Source of the DNA: Ecdyonurus torrentis
Taxonomy: Eukaryota; Arthropoda; Insecta; Ephemeroptera; Heptageniidae
Reading direction: 5' to 3'
DNA length: 64,000 nt
NCBI GenBank assembly: GCA_949318235.1
Contig: OX439127.1
Span: 2,013,672-2,077,671 of the forward strand
The translations under genes and the position numbers were made by a program. The notes under the pieces were generated by a model. It had not been told where the DNA came from, did no database searches, and saw only the letters and a program-made list of their open reading frames with translations. Every line of letters begins with the position of its first letter. The first letter of the stretch is position 1. Positions 1-12,794 of this stretch are shown piece by piece.

Positions 1-1097
1 TAGTAGAAAAAAAAGAAATTATTTACTATTATGCAAATATTTCTCCGTTACGATGACTTGAGTGTGTATGTGACAGCAAAAAATTAATTGACATATCCAA
101 GAAAAATAAAATCTTTAACACACAAAGTACAGAGTATAATGCTGAAATTGTTTGATCTGCCTATAAACAACGTTAAATATGCAAATCAGCTGAAATAAAT
201 AAATAATAAAAAAAAACATCTGGCTTATTTTTTGTTTTGCTATATTTTTATTGTCATATTTATGTTCTGTGAATTTTTTTAATCCATTTAAGATGCAAAA
301 TCACGTTTGTATATGCACATTAGATAACAAAATTTATTTTGCATATGTGCACAAAAACGCGTTTGTTGTGTTTTCTAATTATCGCAGTAAAAAATAATTA
401 CCATTGTTGTACAGCTTTAAATTTGCTTTCAGAAAATAATTTTCATGTTATAAATTTATGAAGTCATGGCAACGCCCCTTTTTAAATATTAATTAATTTC
501 TAAAAAACGATGCATCGCATGAAAATCTTGTAAGGACAAAAAATGCGTAGATTTATATTTTACACCACGTGTAACCATTTCAGGTTATTTAAAGTAATTT
601 TAACGAAATTAAAGCGTTTTGAAAAACTTTGAAATATTGTATAATATTAATAATACATAGAATTAGAAAAAAAAAATACCCTAATGTTAAATTTTTGTAA
701 TCAAAAATTTCCTAAAACGCTAAAGTATTGTAAACATGCAACTTATTTGATATATAGCAATTTATTACTATTTGCATACATGTGAATTCATATAAATAGG
801 GGAAGAGAGAAAAGCAATGCTTGCTTGCTTAGCGGCGAGAGCCCTCCGCTCGCGCTGCACTTTAGTAATCTATTTTTGTCACACATAGTAATTTCCATAT
901 ATGTATCATCAACATATATGCATCAACACTTATGCATTGGCGCTCATCTCTATAGTAGCCCTAGCAAATATACTATGCAGAAATCAGTTATATTAAAATT
1001 AGCAAAATACTATAATAGTGGCAAACTACTGTACACATCCTTATATGGAGATGATCGTGATCACAGTAAGGGCTTGAGCCACACCCTTTGGATTTAG

Positions 1098-1136
1098 TAT
1101 AAAAGCGCCCTGTAAGATATTCCGGGAGCGCAGTAT
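1098..1136 (+). promoter_or_regulatory. TATA box and start region of PolB-1 (copy 1)
   Basis: TATAAAAG at 1098-1105 is followed about 33 bases later by a CAGTAT initiator-like site near 1131. The inferred 5' UTR exon ends at a GTAAGT donor at 1217. The intron ends at a pyrimidine-rich TACAG acceptor at 1491-1492, one base before the ATG at 1494. A second TATAAATA lies at 791-798 and could serve an alternative start. Confidence 0.5.
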
Positions 1137-1493
1137 AGTTTCGAATATTTTATATAGAGAGACGCTTACTATACGCGTATATTGAATATCATCATTTTTG
1201 AATTTTTGTATCTATTGTAAGTATATACAGTACATTAAATAAACATCACACTAAACAACATATTATAAAGTGAAATAAAAATATCATGTTTTATTGTCTA
1301 TAATACCCAGTCCCTATAATAATATGTTAGTAATTATCGTAATATCTATTACAGTAGGCATACTCCTGACTTTATATATCAAAGCTATAATATAGCGCTA
1401 CCATAAGAAACTCATAAGTATCTAAATGAAAAGTAGCAACTAAATACAGTTGCTTCAGAGTTGACATAATGTTTATTTCATTTTGTGTACAGA

Positions 1494-2172
1494 ATGTTTG
1501 AATACCCTCATTGCTCCAAGAAGCTCACGAGACCATGAAGCTTGAAGCAGCATATGACACAGAATGTAAGAAAAAACTTAAAAAATTTCATCAAATAAAA
1601 TTAACAGATTTATATGGATCTGAAAAAAAATTTTAATATACATAATGAAGAAAAGTTAATCTGATTGAGTCTTCCAAAGAAGTTCCTGAAAATTATAGAG
1701 TTCTAGAAAATTTTGAAATACTCAAAGAAGTAGTTAAGAAGAGAAAAAAAGGAGACGTATCTCAAGATTTGATAGAATCTTCACAACCAGTATTCGATAG
1801 AGAGATGATGAAGAATATTAGAGAACGTGAAGAATTTTTAAAAAGGCAAGAAAATTTTTTTTATATACTTTACATGTCAACATTGTCAAAAAAAAAATTC
1901 CAATGCATGGAATCTAAAACGACATAAACAAAGTTCTTGTCCTGTTATAAGAAAAGCTCTGGCTCCTGTACAAGATCATATGCAACCTCCAACAACATCA
2001 CATAAGGAACATTACATTCCACATCATGGGTTATACCAATGTGACTGCTGTGAAGGCAAAGAAAAAGAAATTCAGACGCATAAAATGCATTACACATATA
2101 TCAAACATTTTTAAAATCTCTTCAGTTCTCAAATTTCTAAAAAATACACGACGCAAGTTCATATGTAAGAGA

Positions 2173-2173
<1 letters not shown>
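1494..2173 (+). pseudogene. Truncated Polinton PolB N-terminus (copy 1)
   Basis: The start codon at 1494 directly follows an apparent 5' UTR splice acceptor. The first frame gives a C2H2-type motif (C..C, then H..H) interrupted by TGA. A later segment in another frame holds a second finger beginning CQHC. These fingers match the region found ahead of the exonuclease domain in Polinton/Maverick type-B polymerases. Stops and frame changes make it non-functional. The frame is cut at 2173, where the TTAC array replaces what follows in the other copy (a third C..C/H..C cluster and the exonuclease motif). The assignment rests on that longer copy. Confidence 0.7.
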
Positions 2174-2453
<280 letters not shown>

Positions 2454-2704
2454 ATACCTACTTACACGTTATTTTTTTTTATAAATACTTTACCAATACA
2501 ATAAAAAAAATACCACAATAATATGCATAATGCATAAATGTTGCAAATAAAATAAGAGACTATATACGAATCCACTATGCAACTTATATATACGTAGTAC
2601 ACACATTAATAATATATTTTTATTTGTGTGTATATGTTGTGTTTAATCGAAATGCCAATATAATTGAATTGTGGATCCCAGATTGTTATGATATATATTA
2701 AAAA

Positions 2705-2785
2705 AGCAGCTGTAGAGGTGAGGTGACGACGACACATCTCCTAAGAGATACGTGTCGTCACACTCGACACCTTGCCTATAGCTGA
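2705..2785. other. 80-nt near-perfect hairpin (pre-miRNA-like or mini-MITE)
   Basis: An AGCTGTAG arm pairs with CTATAGCT, GAGGTG with CACCTTG, GACGACAC with GTGTCGTC, and ATCTC with GAGAT around a CTAA loop. The stem is about 36 bp with small bulges. No protein frame explains it. It could be a microRNA-type precursor, a tiny MITE, or the outer end of the foldback element that follows. Confidence 0.5.
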
Positions 2786-3231
2786 TACACAAAAATTGAA
2801 CAAACTACTTATATAATCCAGGTATAGGAACCGCATGAGGTTCTAAATTTTAACACTCTCCTATAATATAGCCATTAGGTTCCTAAAACAATTGCAAAAA
2901 AAAAAGGTTCCCGCAGAAGTTCGTATTCTTAATATTAAAAGAACCGTTTCTCAAAAAGCGGTTCTTTTTTATAAAAACAAATTCCCATAGAACTGCTTCC
3001 AAAAGCAGTTTAGAACCGGTTCTCGCAACCACTAACTAAAAACGGTTCTGAGCACGTTCTGAGTGGTTCCTGTATCCCTGGAAAATATTGTTAATCACAC
3101 TCTAGTAAAAAAGAAACTAATATGCGTATTAAATTTTTTTATTTTTTAATAATATTTTTAAGTGCAACTATATAAAAAAAATATTTTATTTTCTGAGGCA
3201 ATTGCATGCATAAAAAAGTAAAATATGTGAA

Positions 3232-3329
<98 letters not shown>

Positions 3330-3627
3330 CGAGGTGCCGTTACAATTTTTTTTTAATAATAGCAGACGAATACAAAAATTTTGCTTTATAAAGAACGGTT
3401 CAAAAGGGCTGCAGGTCTCAAAAAGGCGGTGTTTAGGATCGAACTATATAGATCTCATCAAATATTATGTTTCTTATGGTTCCTGGGAACTCAGGAAACT
3501 GGTAACAATTGGTCCTTTAAAAAAAATCGCATGAAAGCTGCGGTTCTTGGAACTGATTTGCAAAAAGCGGTTCTGAGCGATTCCAGGAACCAGAACTATA
3601 AATATAGTTTATATGGTCCCAGCTATA
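2777..3627. mobile_element. Foldback element with GGTTCT/AGAACC motif arms
   Basis: TATAGCTG near 2777 is mirrored by CAGCTATA at 3620-3627. The arms carry repeated AGAACCG and GGTTCT blocks in opposite orientation, many joined to AAAAGC. A pure (TA)n tract at 3236-3322 sits inside. No transposase is present. Outer limits are approximate. Confidence 0.6.
3236..3322. repeat. (TA)n microsatellite
   Basis: Uninterrupted TA dinucleotides for about 87 bases. Confidence 0.98.
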
Positions 3628-3922
3628 AACTTTTTTAGAGAGAGAGAGAGAGAGAGAGAGAGACGCAGACGGCATGCCGTCTCTGCAGAGAAGTTGAGAG
3701 GGGTCTGTGGTGGGTACAAATGTGAACTATTTGAAAACTTATTTATTTTTCGAGTGTGTTCTGCTGCGTAGTATATTGTATGTATTGTATACGCTGTAGT
3801 ATTAAAAATAAATAACTAAGAGAAATTTCTTTTATATGATATTACGTGATTTTTTAATTCTTTCCACTTATTCATCATATCATTTGTATTTTTTCTCTTT
3901 TCCATTATATTAAGTATATATA

Positions 3923-6095
3923 TAGTAGAAAAAAAAGAAATTATTTACTATTATGCAAATATTTCTCCGTTACGATGACTTGAGTGTGTATGTGACAGCA
4001 AAAAATTAATTGACATATCCAAGAAAAATAAAATCTTTAACACACAAAGTACAGAGTATAATGCTGAAATTGTTTGATCTGCCTATAAACAACGTTAAAT
4101 ATGCAAATCAGCTGAAATAAATAAATAATAAAAAAAAACATCTGGCTTATTTTTTGTTTTGCTATATTTTTATTGTCATATTTATGTTCTGTGAATTTTT
4201 TTAATCCATTTAAGATGCAAAATCACGTTTGTATATGCACATTAGATAACAAAATTTATTTTGCATATGTGCACAAAAACGCGTTTGTTGTGTTTTCTAA
4301 TTATCGCAGTAAAAAATAATTACCATTGTTGTACAGCTTTAAATTTGCTTTCAGAAAATAATTTTCATGTTATAAATTTATGAAGTCATGGCAACGCCCC
4401 TTTTTAAATATTAATTAATTTCTAAAAAACGATGCATCGCATGAAAATCTTGTAAGGACAAAAAATGCGTAGATTTATATTTTACACCACGTGTAACCAT
4501 TTCAGGTTATTTAAAGTAATTTTAACGAAATTAAAGCGTTTTGAAAAACTTTGAAATATTGTATAATATTAATAATACATAGAATTAGAAAAAAAAAATA
4601 CCCTAATGTTAAATTTTTGTAATCAAAAATTTCCTAAAACGCTAAAGTATTGTAAACATGCAACTTATTTGATATATAGCAATTTATTACTATTTGCATA
4701 CATGTGAATTCATATAAATAGGGGAAGAGAGAAAAGCAATGCTTGCTTGCTTAGCGGCGAGAGCCCTCCGCTCGCGCTGCACTTTAGTAATCTATTTTTG
4801 TCACACATAGTAATTTCCATATATGTATCATCAACATATATGCATCAACACTTATGCATTGGCGCTCATCTCTATAGTAGCCCTAGCAAATATACTATGC
4901 AGAAATCAGTTATATTAAAATTAGCAAAATACTATAATAGTGGCAAACTACTGTACACATCCTTATATGGAGATGATCGTGATCACAGTAAGGGCTTGAG
5001 CCACACCCTTTGGATTTAGTATAAAAGCGCCCTGTAAGATATTCCGGGAGCGCAGTATAGTTTCGAATATTTTATATAGAGAGACGCTTACTATACGCGT
5101 ATATTGAATATCATCATTTTTGAATTTTTGTATCTATTGTAAGTATATACAGTACATTAAATAAACATCACACTAAACAACATATTATAAAGTGAAATAA
5201 AAATATCATGTTTTATTGTCTATAATACCCAGTCCCTATAATAATATGTTAGTAATTATCGTAATATCTATTACAGTAGGCATACTCCTGACTTTATATA
5301 TCAAAGCTATAATATAGCGCTACCATAAGAAACTCATAAGTATCTAAATGCAAAGTAGCAACTAAATACAGTTGCTTCAGAGTTGACATAATGTTTATTT
5401 CATTTTGTGTACAGAATGTTTGAATACCCTCATTGCTCCAAGAAGCTCACGAGACCATGAAGCTTGAAGCAGCATATGACACAGAATGTAAGAAAAAACT
5501 TAAAAAATTTCATCAAATAAAATTAACAGATTTATATGGATCTGAAAAAAAATTTTAATATACATAATGAAGAAAAGTTAATCTGATTGAGTCTTCCAAA
5601 GAAGTTCCTGAAAATTATAGAGTTCTAGAAAATTTTGAAATACTCAAAGAAGTAGTTAAGAAGAGAAAAAAAGGAGACGTATCTCAAGATTTGATAGAAT
5701 CTTCACAACCAGTATTCGATAGAGAGATGATGAAGAATATTAGAGAACGTGAAGAATTTTTAAAAAGGCAAGAAAATTTTTTTTATATACTTTACATGTC
5801 AACATTGTCAAAAAAAAAATTCCAATGCATGGAATCTAAAACGACATAAACAAAGTTCTTGTCCTGTTATAAGAAAAGCTCTGGCTCCTGTACAAGATCA
5901 TATGCAACCTCCAACAACATCACATAAGGAACATTACATTCCACATCATGGGTTATACCAATGTGACTGCTGTGAAGGCAAAGAAAAAGAAATTCAGACG
6001 CATAAAATGCATTACACATATATCAAACATTTTTAAAATCTCTTCAGTTCTCAAATTTCTAAAAAATACACGACGCAAGTTCATATGTAAGAGAT
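3923..6095. repeat. Direct duplication, copy 2 (2.17 kb)
   Basis: Second copy of bases 1-2173, continuing at its right end into more PolB-1 sequence instead of the TTAC array. This copy is therefore the better candidate for the original arrangement. Confidence 0.95.
5020..5058 (+). promoter_or_regulatory. TATA box and start region of PolB-1 (copy 2)
   Basis: Same arrangement as copy 1: TATAAAAG at 5020-5027, initiator-like CAGTAT near 5053, GTAAGT donor at 5139, acceptor AG at 5413-5414, ATG at 5416. Confidence 0.5.
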
Positions 6096-6304
6096 GTTTA
6101 ACACATCATTCATCTAAAATTCTACTAAAAGAACATAAAAATTATTGTAAAAAGTACCCTGTAGCTAGAATTCTAATGCCTAAATCCAAAAGAGTAACAT
6201 TAGAAAATGGTGAATTCAAGCTAGAAAAACCCATTGTTATATTCAATCAACTTCAGCATAGTTCAAGAGTCCCAGTTGTAGTTTATGCAGATTCTGAAGC
6301 AATG
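5416..6304 (+). pseudogene. polB: Polinton DNA polymerase B, N-terminal part (PolB-1)
   Basis: Zinc-finger and exonuclease start of a protein-primed type-B DNA polymerase of Polinton/Maverick type, the replicase of such elements. Two C2H2-like fingers lie at about 5419-5900. A third cluster (CKRC, HKNYC) lies at 6088-6150. The exonuclease I motif YADSEA, with the D-x-E pair, is at 6284-6301. TGA within the first finger and several frame changes disable the gene. The reading frame stops at an LTR retrotransposon inserted straight after the codon at 6302-6304. The polymerase continues on the far side at 18915. Family assignment is firm from the YADxEx context and the downstream motifs. Confidence 0.85.
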
Positions 6305-6946
6305 TGTGATGACAAAAATATAGCTATTTTACAATATTATAATAAATATAAGAATTTTATATTAGAGAGAGAAAACGATAGAGTTGAGAGAAACTTGGGC
6401 TAAAAACACGTGTCGCGTGTCTATGACTCATTGTGTGACTAATACTATGACTCATAGCATGACATTGGGTATGACTCATCGCTATGTGATGACTCATATT
6501 ATGACTCATATTTTAGCTATGACTCATCGTTTTCATGCATAAAGTTATGCAATAAGTGCATATAATTATGTAATATAATTGACAGTTAAAACTATAATTT
6601 ATGGTCTAAGTTAGTTTCGATAAGTTAATAAAATCGTTTGATTTTCGGATTACTATATATAGTTTGGACCAGAATCTCAAAACACAGACGAATTTGAATA
6701 GTCATAGTTTGACCACAAACTCGCTTGCAAACTTTGAGTTTCTGTCTACCCGGCCGTATATACCATGAACCGCATTGTACTGTAAGTACTATTATATATT
6801 TGATTTTCAATAAACTTTTACTTGTAATATTGACTTTAACTCTCAGACTTCGAACCTACTCCACATAGGATTGATATATAATATATATATATAGTAAATT
6901 TTATATTATAGCCATCCTGAATAAAGTATATATCAACCCTATTACA
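6305..6946 (+). repeat. 5' LTR
   Basis: Begins TGTGATGAC and ends ATTACA (TG...CA). It contains six TGACTCA sites at 6424-6526, a TATATATA box at 6654, a GTAAGT donor near 6782 and AATAAA at 6809-6814. The order gives U3, R and U5. The donor could feed the env splice acceptor at 14493. Confidence 0.92.
6424..6526. promoter_or_regulatory. Cluster of six AP-1/TRE-like TGACTCA sites in U3
   Basis: TGACTCA starts at 6424, 6448, 6472, 6490, 6502 and 6520, five of them inside ATGACTCAT. The 3' LTR keeps five of the six. TGACTCA is the classic bZIP (AP-1) recognition site, and the cluster lies about 130 bases upstream of the TATA box. Regulation by bZIP factors is inferred. Confidence 0.6.
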
Positions 6947-6949
6947 TTT

Positions 6950-6963
6950 TGGTGTCAGAAATT
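6950..6963 (+). other. Primer-binding site (tRNA-Leu type)
   Basis: TGGTGTCAGAA lies three bases after the LTR CA end. It is complementary to the 3' end expected of leucine tRNAs (TGACACCA with CCA). The match fades after about 11 bases. Confidence 0.75.
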
Positions 6964-7493
6964 AAGAGCTTTTCTACTGGAAAGTGTCTGAGATTGAGAG
7001 ATAATATTGCAAAATATTTTAAATTTTTATACTGTGTGTGTTGGGGCTTAAAATTTTAAAATTAAATCAATTCTTTTAGTGCACTTGTGAGTGCTTAGGC
7101 TGTTTAAATTTTATTTTTAAATTAGGTTTATTGCGGTTTAGGTTATTTTATATACAAATCCTTGCAGTTTTACAGTTTATTTTACAGTTTTAACACTTTT
7201 GCGTTTTAAGGTTTAAAAAAAAAAAAAAAAAAAAAAAAGAGCGGCAATTGAATTTTTGAATTATTTAAGTATAACTTTATTTTCTTTTTCCAGCGTAATT
7301 TTACACGTTTTTCTTTTAACTTTTAACTTACCTTTACGTTAAATGTTTAAACTTTTATTTTTCATTTCCCTATACAGCTAAATTTTTATAACTTTTTTAT
7401 ATCTTAATTTTTGTGTGAATAAATTAAATTTTTCAGATTTTTCCAAGTAAATTAATTTTCTTTCAAGTATAAACTTTTTAATAACTTTTTACA

Positions 7494-8604
7494 ATGCCGG
7501 AGGAAAACGCAACTGTTGTTACTACGGTGAATATAGGGGAATTGTTATCACTTATTCCGATTTTTTGCGGTGATACAACAGATGATATAAACGTTCAGAC
7601 ATTTTTAGATCATGTAAATTCAGTAGCAACTTTAGTGGGTTAGAATGTAGCTACTAAATGTAATGTAGCACGATTAAAATTAAGGAAAATTGCATAACAG
7701 TTTAAAAATACGGATGAAGATATTAAAAACACTTCTATATGGGAAACTTTTTATCGTGTTTTAAAAGCACAATTTACAACTACAGCGCCCATACTTTTTC
7801 AGCAACATAATTTTAATCAGTGTAGGAAAAAACAAGGTGAAACTGTACGTCAGTTTGCGAATCGATTAAAGGGTTTAGGGTTGAAAACACTTTCATCTGA
7901 GGGTGATGCGGCTACATTAAGAATAAGGAAACAGGAATTTGAGAATAAGGGATCGATTTTTATTTTCACTTTTACCTTCTATACAGCGGTTTACGTTATC
8001 ACGAGAACCGCAAACATTTGAAGAAGCTGTCAAAGTTGCGTGTAGTGAAGAATTAAATACTTTACTTACACAAACTAAAGATTTGAGTATTAATGTTGTT
8101 AAAACAGAGGATGCTAAAGAAATGGCTCCTAATTGAAATCCAGATAATAGGAATACTTATGCAATGGCAGTGAATTTTCAGGGTCGACCTAAAAAATAAT
8201 TTTCAGGAAATAGTGGGAATTTCCAGAGAAATAATTTAAGTTTTAATAGAGAAAGATATAATAATTTTGGTAATCAGAGACAAGTTTCACAAAATCAAGT
8301 TGGTGGTAATCAGAGACTTTTAAATTTTCCGGAAAATCGTTTTGAGAATAGACAAACACGTAATAGGCCTAGCTGTAATAAATGTTTCAGGTTTGGTCAC
8401 ACAGAAAAAACGTGTTTTCAGGTAGTTAATACGCGTATACAATGTTATTCTTGTGGTAAATTTGGCCAAATTGCTTGGTTGTGCGAAAGGGATAATAAAT
8501 TTAATACCGGTAATAAGCAAAATGGGTTTACTCAAACTTACCCCCCATTTCAAGCACGTAGCAAGCCACAAGGATATAACCCAAACGGAATGAACTCCTC
8601 CTAA
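7494..8604 (+). pseudogene. gag: Gag polyprotein (broken)
   Basis: Structural capsid/nucleocapsid protein of the retroelement. It starts at the ATG at 7494. The capsid-like region includes a QHNFNQCRKKQGETVRQF stretch typical of retrotransposon gag. In-frame stops lie at 7641 (TAG) and 7695 (TAA), and a frameshift occurs near 7930-7960. Toward the end are two zinc knuckles: the first is a regular C-x2-C-x4-H-x4-C (CNKCFRFGHTEKTC); in the second the histidine is replaced by glutamine (CYSCGKFGQ...C). The frame ends at TAA 8602-8604, directly before the protease region. Confidence 0.85.
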
Positions 8605-11402
8605 GTCCTTCGATTAGTGGGGAGAAAAAAAAGATAGAAGGTAAATTAAAGAAGGGAATTATTTCTTTACAAAATAATATTGAATTTTTAGATATAAATA
8701 TAGCTCAGTTAAGCAATAACATAAGTAATAAAGTTTATGTTGTTGAGTGTTGTTCTCCAAATTTTAGTGACAGTGGAAAATCATTTATTTTGATTGATTG
8801 TGGGGCAGTAAAAAGCGTGAATAATTCAAGTATTTTAAAATCTGATACTAATTTAAAAAAAAATAATTTTAGATTAGTGGGCGTTTCAGGTATTACGTTA
8901 GATATTATGGGAACTTCAAATATTGAACTTTTATTTGGCAATTTCTCTATAAAACAAGATTTTATCTTAACAAACCATAACCTAAATTTGGGGCAATGTA
9001 TTGGTTTATTGGGGGTTGATTTCTTTGAGAAACATTCAAATAATTTATTATTATCACAACAGAAAATAAGAGTTAATCATCATGGCGGTTTTGACGTTGA
9101 TATAAAATTAATTGCTAATAAAAATAAATTCATTCCTAATTCTCAAATTAATGTTATAAAAGTAGAGACAAAGTCAAATAAATCTTTTAAAACTGCTAAC
9201 AGCGATTCAATTAAAATAGTTAATGACGTCACGCATAGTATAGGAAGTATAAGACCATTGCATAATTTTGATAATAAAGAGAAAAAATTTAATGAAACAG
9301 AAAGTCATGTGAAACAAAATAATGTTAAAGTAGTTGCAACTAAGAATTTATTTTTACCACCTCGATGTGAAGTTTTATGTACAGGACAGTTAAAGGAAAA
9401 AATAGGTAGTGCGGAGAACTTACTTATTTTTCCAGCTTCTCAAATTGCGTGCGGAATTCTTGTTAAAAATATGATTATTAAACAAACAGAAAGCTTAGAT
9501 ATACCAGTTATAATATGTAATGTTTCTTTGCAAGGTTTAATAATTATAAGCGGAACGATTTTATGTTATGCTCAAGGTGTAAATATTCCAATTTATTATC
9601 CTATAAATATTAATTCAATACAAAATATAGAACGAGTTCCAAATTTTATTTCGCGATTCAAATTAGATCATTTAAATGATGAAGTAAAGTCTGAATTAAT
9701 TAAAATTGTGTATGAATTTGAAAAACTTTTTGTCGGGAAAGATGAAAAAATAGGTCTTTGTGACAAAGTTACTCACACAATAGAAACTGGAAACCACCCA
9801 CCTATAGCTAGACATCTATATCAAACACCTCATCATTTGCGCCCTATATTAGATATAAAAATTCAAGAATTATTAGATCAGGGAATTATTCGAAAAAGTA
9901 CTTCTCCTTGGCAATCACCATGTTTATTAGAACCAAAAAAGGGTCCAAATAATACAGTTGACTATCGACTCGTTTCAGACCAGAGAGCTATAAATAATTT
10001 AGGACAGGGTCTGCATCCAGTTCACCCCCTCCCTAATATATCTGCATCAATAAATTCATTGCATGGTTCAAAATATTTCACAACATTAGATTGTCACCAT
10101 GCTTATTTTCACATACCATTGTCTCCAAGTTCTTGCCCAAAAAGCGCAGTTGCAACGTATAAAGATAAATATGAATATACTCAAATGGTACAGGGATCTA
10201 TCGGTTCAAGTTTTACGTTTCAAAAAATATTTGATACATTATTTTCTAATATGAAATATAAAGGACTTCTTAATTACTTGAATGTGTTATGGCTCTATGC
10301 ACAAACACTTCCAGACATGCTTCAGAAAATAAGAGAAGTTTTTACTATTTTACTTGAAAATTTTTTGCTTTTAGTCCCAGAAAAATGTTATCTATTGCAA
10401 GAAAAAATTAATTTCTTGGGATTTGAAATTTCGAGCAAGGGTTCGACTCCTACAACAAAAATTATTAATGCAATATTAAATTTTAGAACTCTCAAAAATA
10501 TAAAAGACATAAGAGCATTTTTAGGAACATGCAATTTTTATAAAATGTTCATTAAAAATTATAATGATATAGCACGACCTCTAGTAAACTTAGCTAAAAA
10601 AAATATTCCCTTTAATTGGGGAGAAAATGAAGAATTTAGTTTTCAAACCTTAAAAAATTTATTAATAAATAAACCAATTTTAGCATTTCCAAATTTTGAT
10701 ACCAAATTTAAATTTCGATTAAGTACTGACAGCAGTAATTATTGTTCCGCGGGAATATTAGAACAAGAACAGCTCGATGGTACATATAAACCAGTTGGTT
10801 ATTTTTCAAGATATTTAAATAAAGCACAAAGAAAATATAGTACTATAATGAAAGAATTTTTTGCTCTTGTTTGTAGTATTAGACATTTTCGAGTGTATTT
10901 ATTTGGATGTCCTCATTTCATAATAAGAAGTGATCATTTATCATTAAAATATTTAGATAAAATAAAAGAAGAAACAAACAGTACTATTGCTAGATGGGCT
11001 GTATTATTAAGTGCATATAATTTTACTATAGAGCATATACCAGGAAAATTTTTACACGTAAATGGATTAAGTAGACCAAATCCACCTTCAATTTTACCTA
11101 ACTCAGAAACTACAGAAATTTCCATTTATTCACTTAATATGCTATATGAGCGTATATGGGATTTACAGGAAATAAAACGACATCAACTTATGGATTCTAA
11201 GTTAGCTAAAATTATTTTAGAATTAAAAAATTATCCATTCAATAATGATAATTTTTGTCTCAGTGAGATCGAAGTATTATATAAAACAAGAGATAAAAGA
11301 TTTCATAACAGAATAATGGTTCCACCTCGTATGCGTTATTACGTAATAAATATTGCTCACGATTCATTATTTGGGTGTCACCAGGTTATCAGAAAACTTT
11401 AG
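8605..11402 (+). pseudogene. pol: Pol: protease, reverse transcriptase, RNase H
   Basis: An 870-codon open stretch from 8790 continues upstream in frame. The protease site reads IDCGAV where D-T/S-G is usual. Reverse transcriptase follows at about residues 310-560, with DYRLVSDQR and FTTLDCHHAYFHIPL. The catalytic Y-x-D-D box is lost and reads YLNVLW near residue 495, so the enzyme should be inactive. RNase H follows (STDSSN, YSTIMKEFFAL, RSDHLSLKYL). A tether-like IPGKFLHVNGLSRP leads toward integrase. The order PR-RT-RH-IN identifies Ty3/gypsy. The frame breaks at 11402 inside the integrase zinc-binding region. Confidence 0.92.
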
Positions 11403-12794
11403 ATCGAATACAAAAAGACTTTTATTGGTTAGGTATGACAACTGATATACTTGATTATGTAAAGTCATGTAAAAAATGTGCAGTTTCAAAAAAGCCACCT
11501 TTTAATGTAAGAGCTACACTAGGTAAATATTAACCATTTTTTCTACGTGTCATCTTGATATAATGGGCAAAATACAACCAACAACGCACGCAGGGAATAG
11601 ATACATAGTTTCATTTCAATGTGCTTTCAGTAAATATGTAATATTAGCAGCATGCAATAACATCGATTCGAAAACTATTGCAGATATAATAATTCATAAA
11701 ATAATTTTAATTTATGGTCCCCCAGTTTCATTGGTTATGGATAACGCAATTAATTTAAATTCTAATTTAATGAATGATTTATTAAAAATGTTAGTTATAG
11801 CTAAAATTAATGTTAGTATATATCATCCAATAAGGGCAGGTCAAATAGAGCGAACAAACGGGATAGTTAAAAAATTATTACGTTCACTAATTACAGATGA
11901 TTATGCTTCATGGGACACATACATTGATTATATAGCATATACAATTAATACTAGCGTTTCCAGCAGTACATTATAGACTCCATTTTATTTAATGTTTGGA
12001 CGTAATCATAGAAATATATATCACGATAATTATATAAACGATAGGGTTTATTATGATGTTGATTCAAATTAGGCACGTCAAACTGCATTACGTTTTGATA
12101 AGGCACATAAACTCACTAAACAAAATTTAGAAGCAGCATACAATAGGCAAGCTAAACAATATAATAAAAAAATAAAAAATTCAGAAACTATTAAAATGGG
12201 AGATTTAGTTTATTTAAAAGTTGGCCAGACAACTCAAAATTTAGTAGCGAAACTACAAAAATTTTATAAAGGTCCATACCGAGTATTAAAACAAACAATT
12301 CCTTTAAATTATGAAATTCAAGAGGTCGGTAATAAAAATAAAATATTAAGAGTTCATTATAATTTATTAAGTCTATGTTACCCTCCCCCATTTTTCGCAA
12401 AAAAAGAATATTATATGGAGTCATCTCCTTTATTAAAAGAATTGGAAATAAATAACGAAAAAGATAATATTTGAGAGCATAACAAGTCAATAAGCAGCGA
12501 TAATAAAACGAATAAAACATTACGTACAGAAAAAGAATCATCACATTTTAGCATACAGCCTGAACATTCTATAGATTTAACTAAACTTCATACGGCTAGT
12601 AGACAGAGATCTGTTTCATTTAGTCAAGGGCATAACCCCACACATGATTCCGAAGATACAGTTAACATACCTAATTTAAATAAAAAAATCCTACAGTAAG
12701 ATTTTCAAGAGCAGGAACTTCAAATAATATTCCCCACCCAAGACCACAACGATCAAAAAGCATTCCACATAGATTTAAAGATTTTGTATTAAAT
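11403..12794 (+). pseudogene. Integrase domain of pol (frameshifted)
   Basis: DDE-type retroviral integrase, in several frames. The HHCC-like zinc-binding part straddles the break at 11402 and ends with SCKKC near 11467. The three core acids can still be seen: D in HLDIMG (about 11553), D in LVMDN (about 11737), E in GQIERTNG (about 11848). Stops follow at 11974 and 12070. A C-terminal segment at 12196-12474 (GDLVYLK..., FYKGPYRVL) resembles the gypsy GPY/F module. The spacing fits DD35E. The gene encoded the strand-transfer enzyme but is no longer translatable as one chain. Confidence 0.85.

Larger units (their letters stand above)
1..2173. repeat. Direct duplication, copy 1 (2.17 kb)
   Basis: Bases 1-2173 recur at 3923-6095 at a constant offset of 3922. 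The one substitution I found is at 1429 (a) against 5351 (c). The copy holds a promoter, 5' UTR intron and PolB N-terminal frames. It ends exactly where a tetranucleotide array begins, so the array marks the breakpoint. The repeat may extend left of the window. Such identity fits a recent tandem duplication, unequal exchange, or an assembly duplication. Confidence 0.95.

Noticed and set aside
825..1097. 90-codon plus-strand frame (repeated at 4747-5019)
   Set aside because: It begins at TTG, not ATG. It lies between two TATA boxes in the inferred promoter/5' region and has no recognisable protein features. Its presence twice only reflects the duplication.
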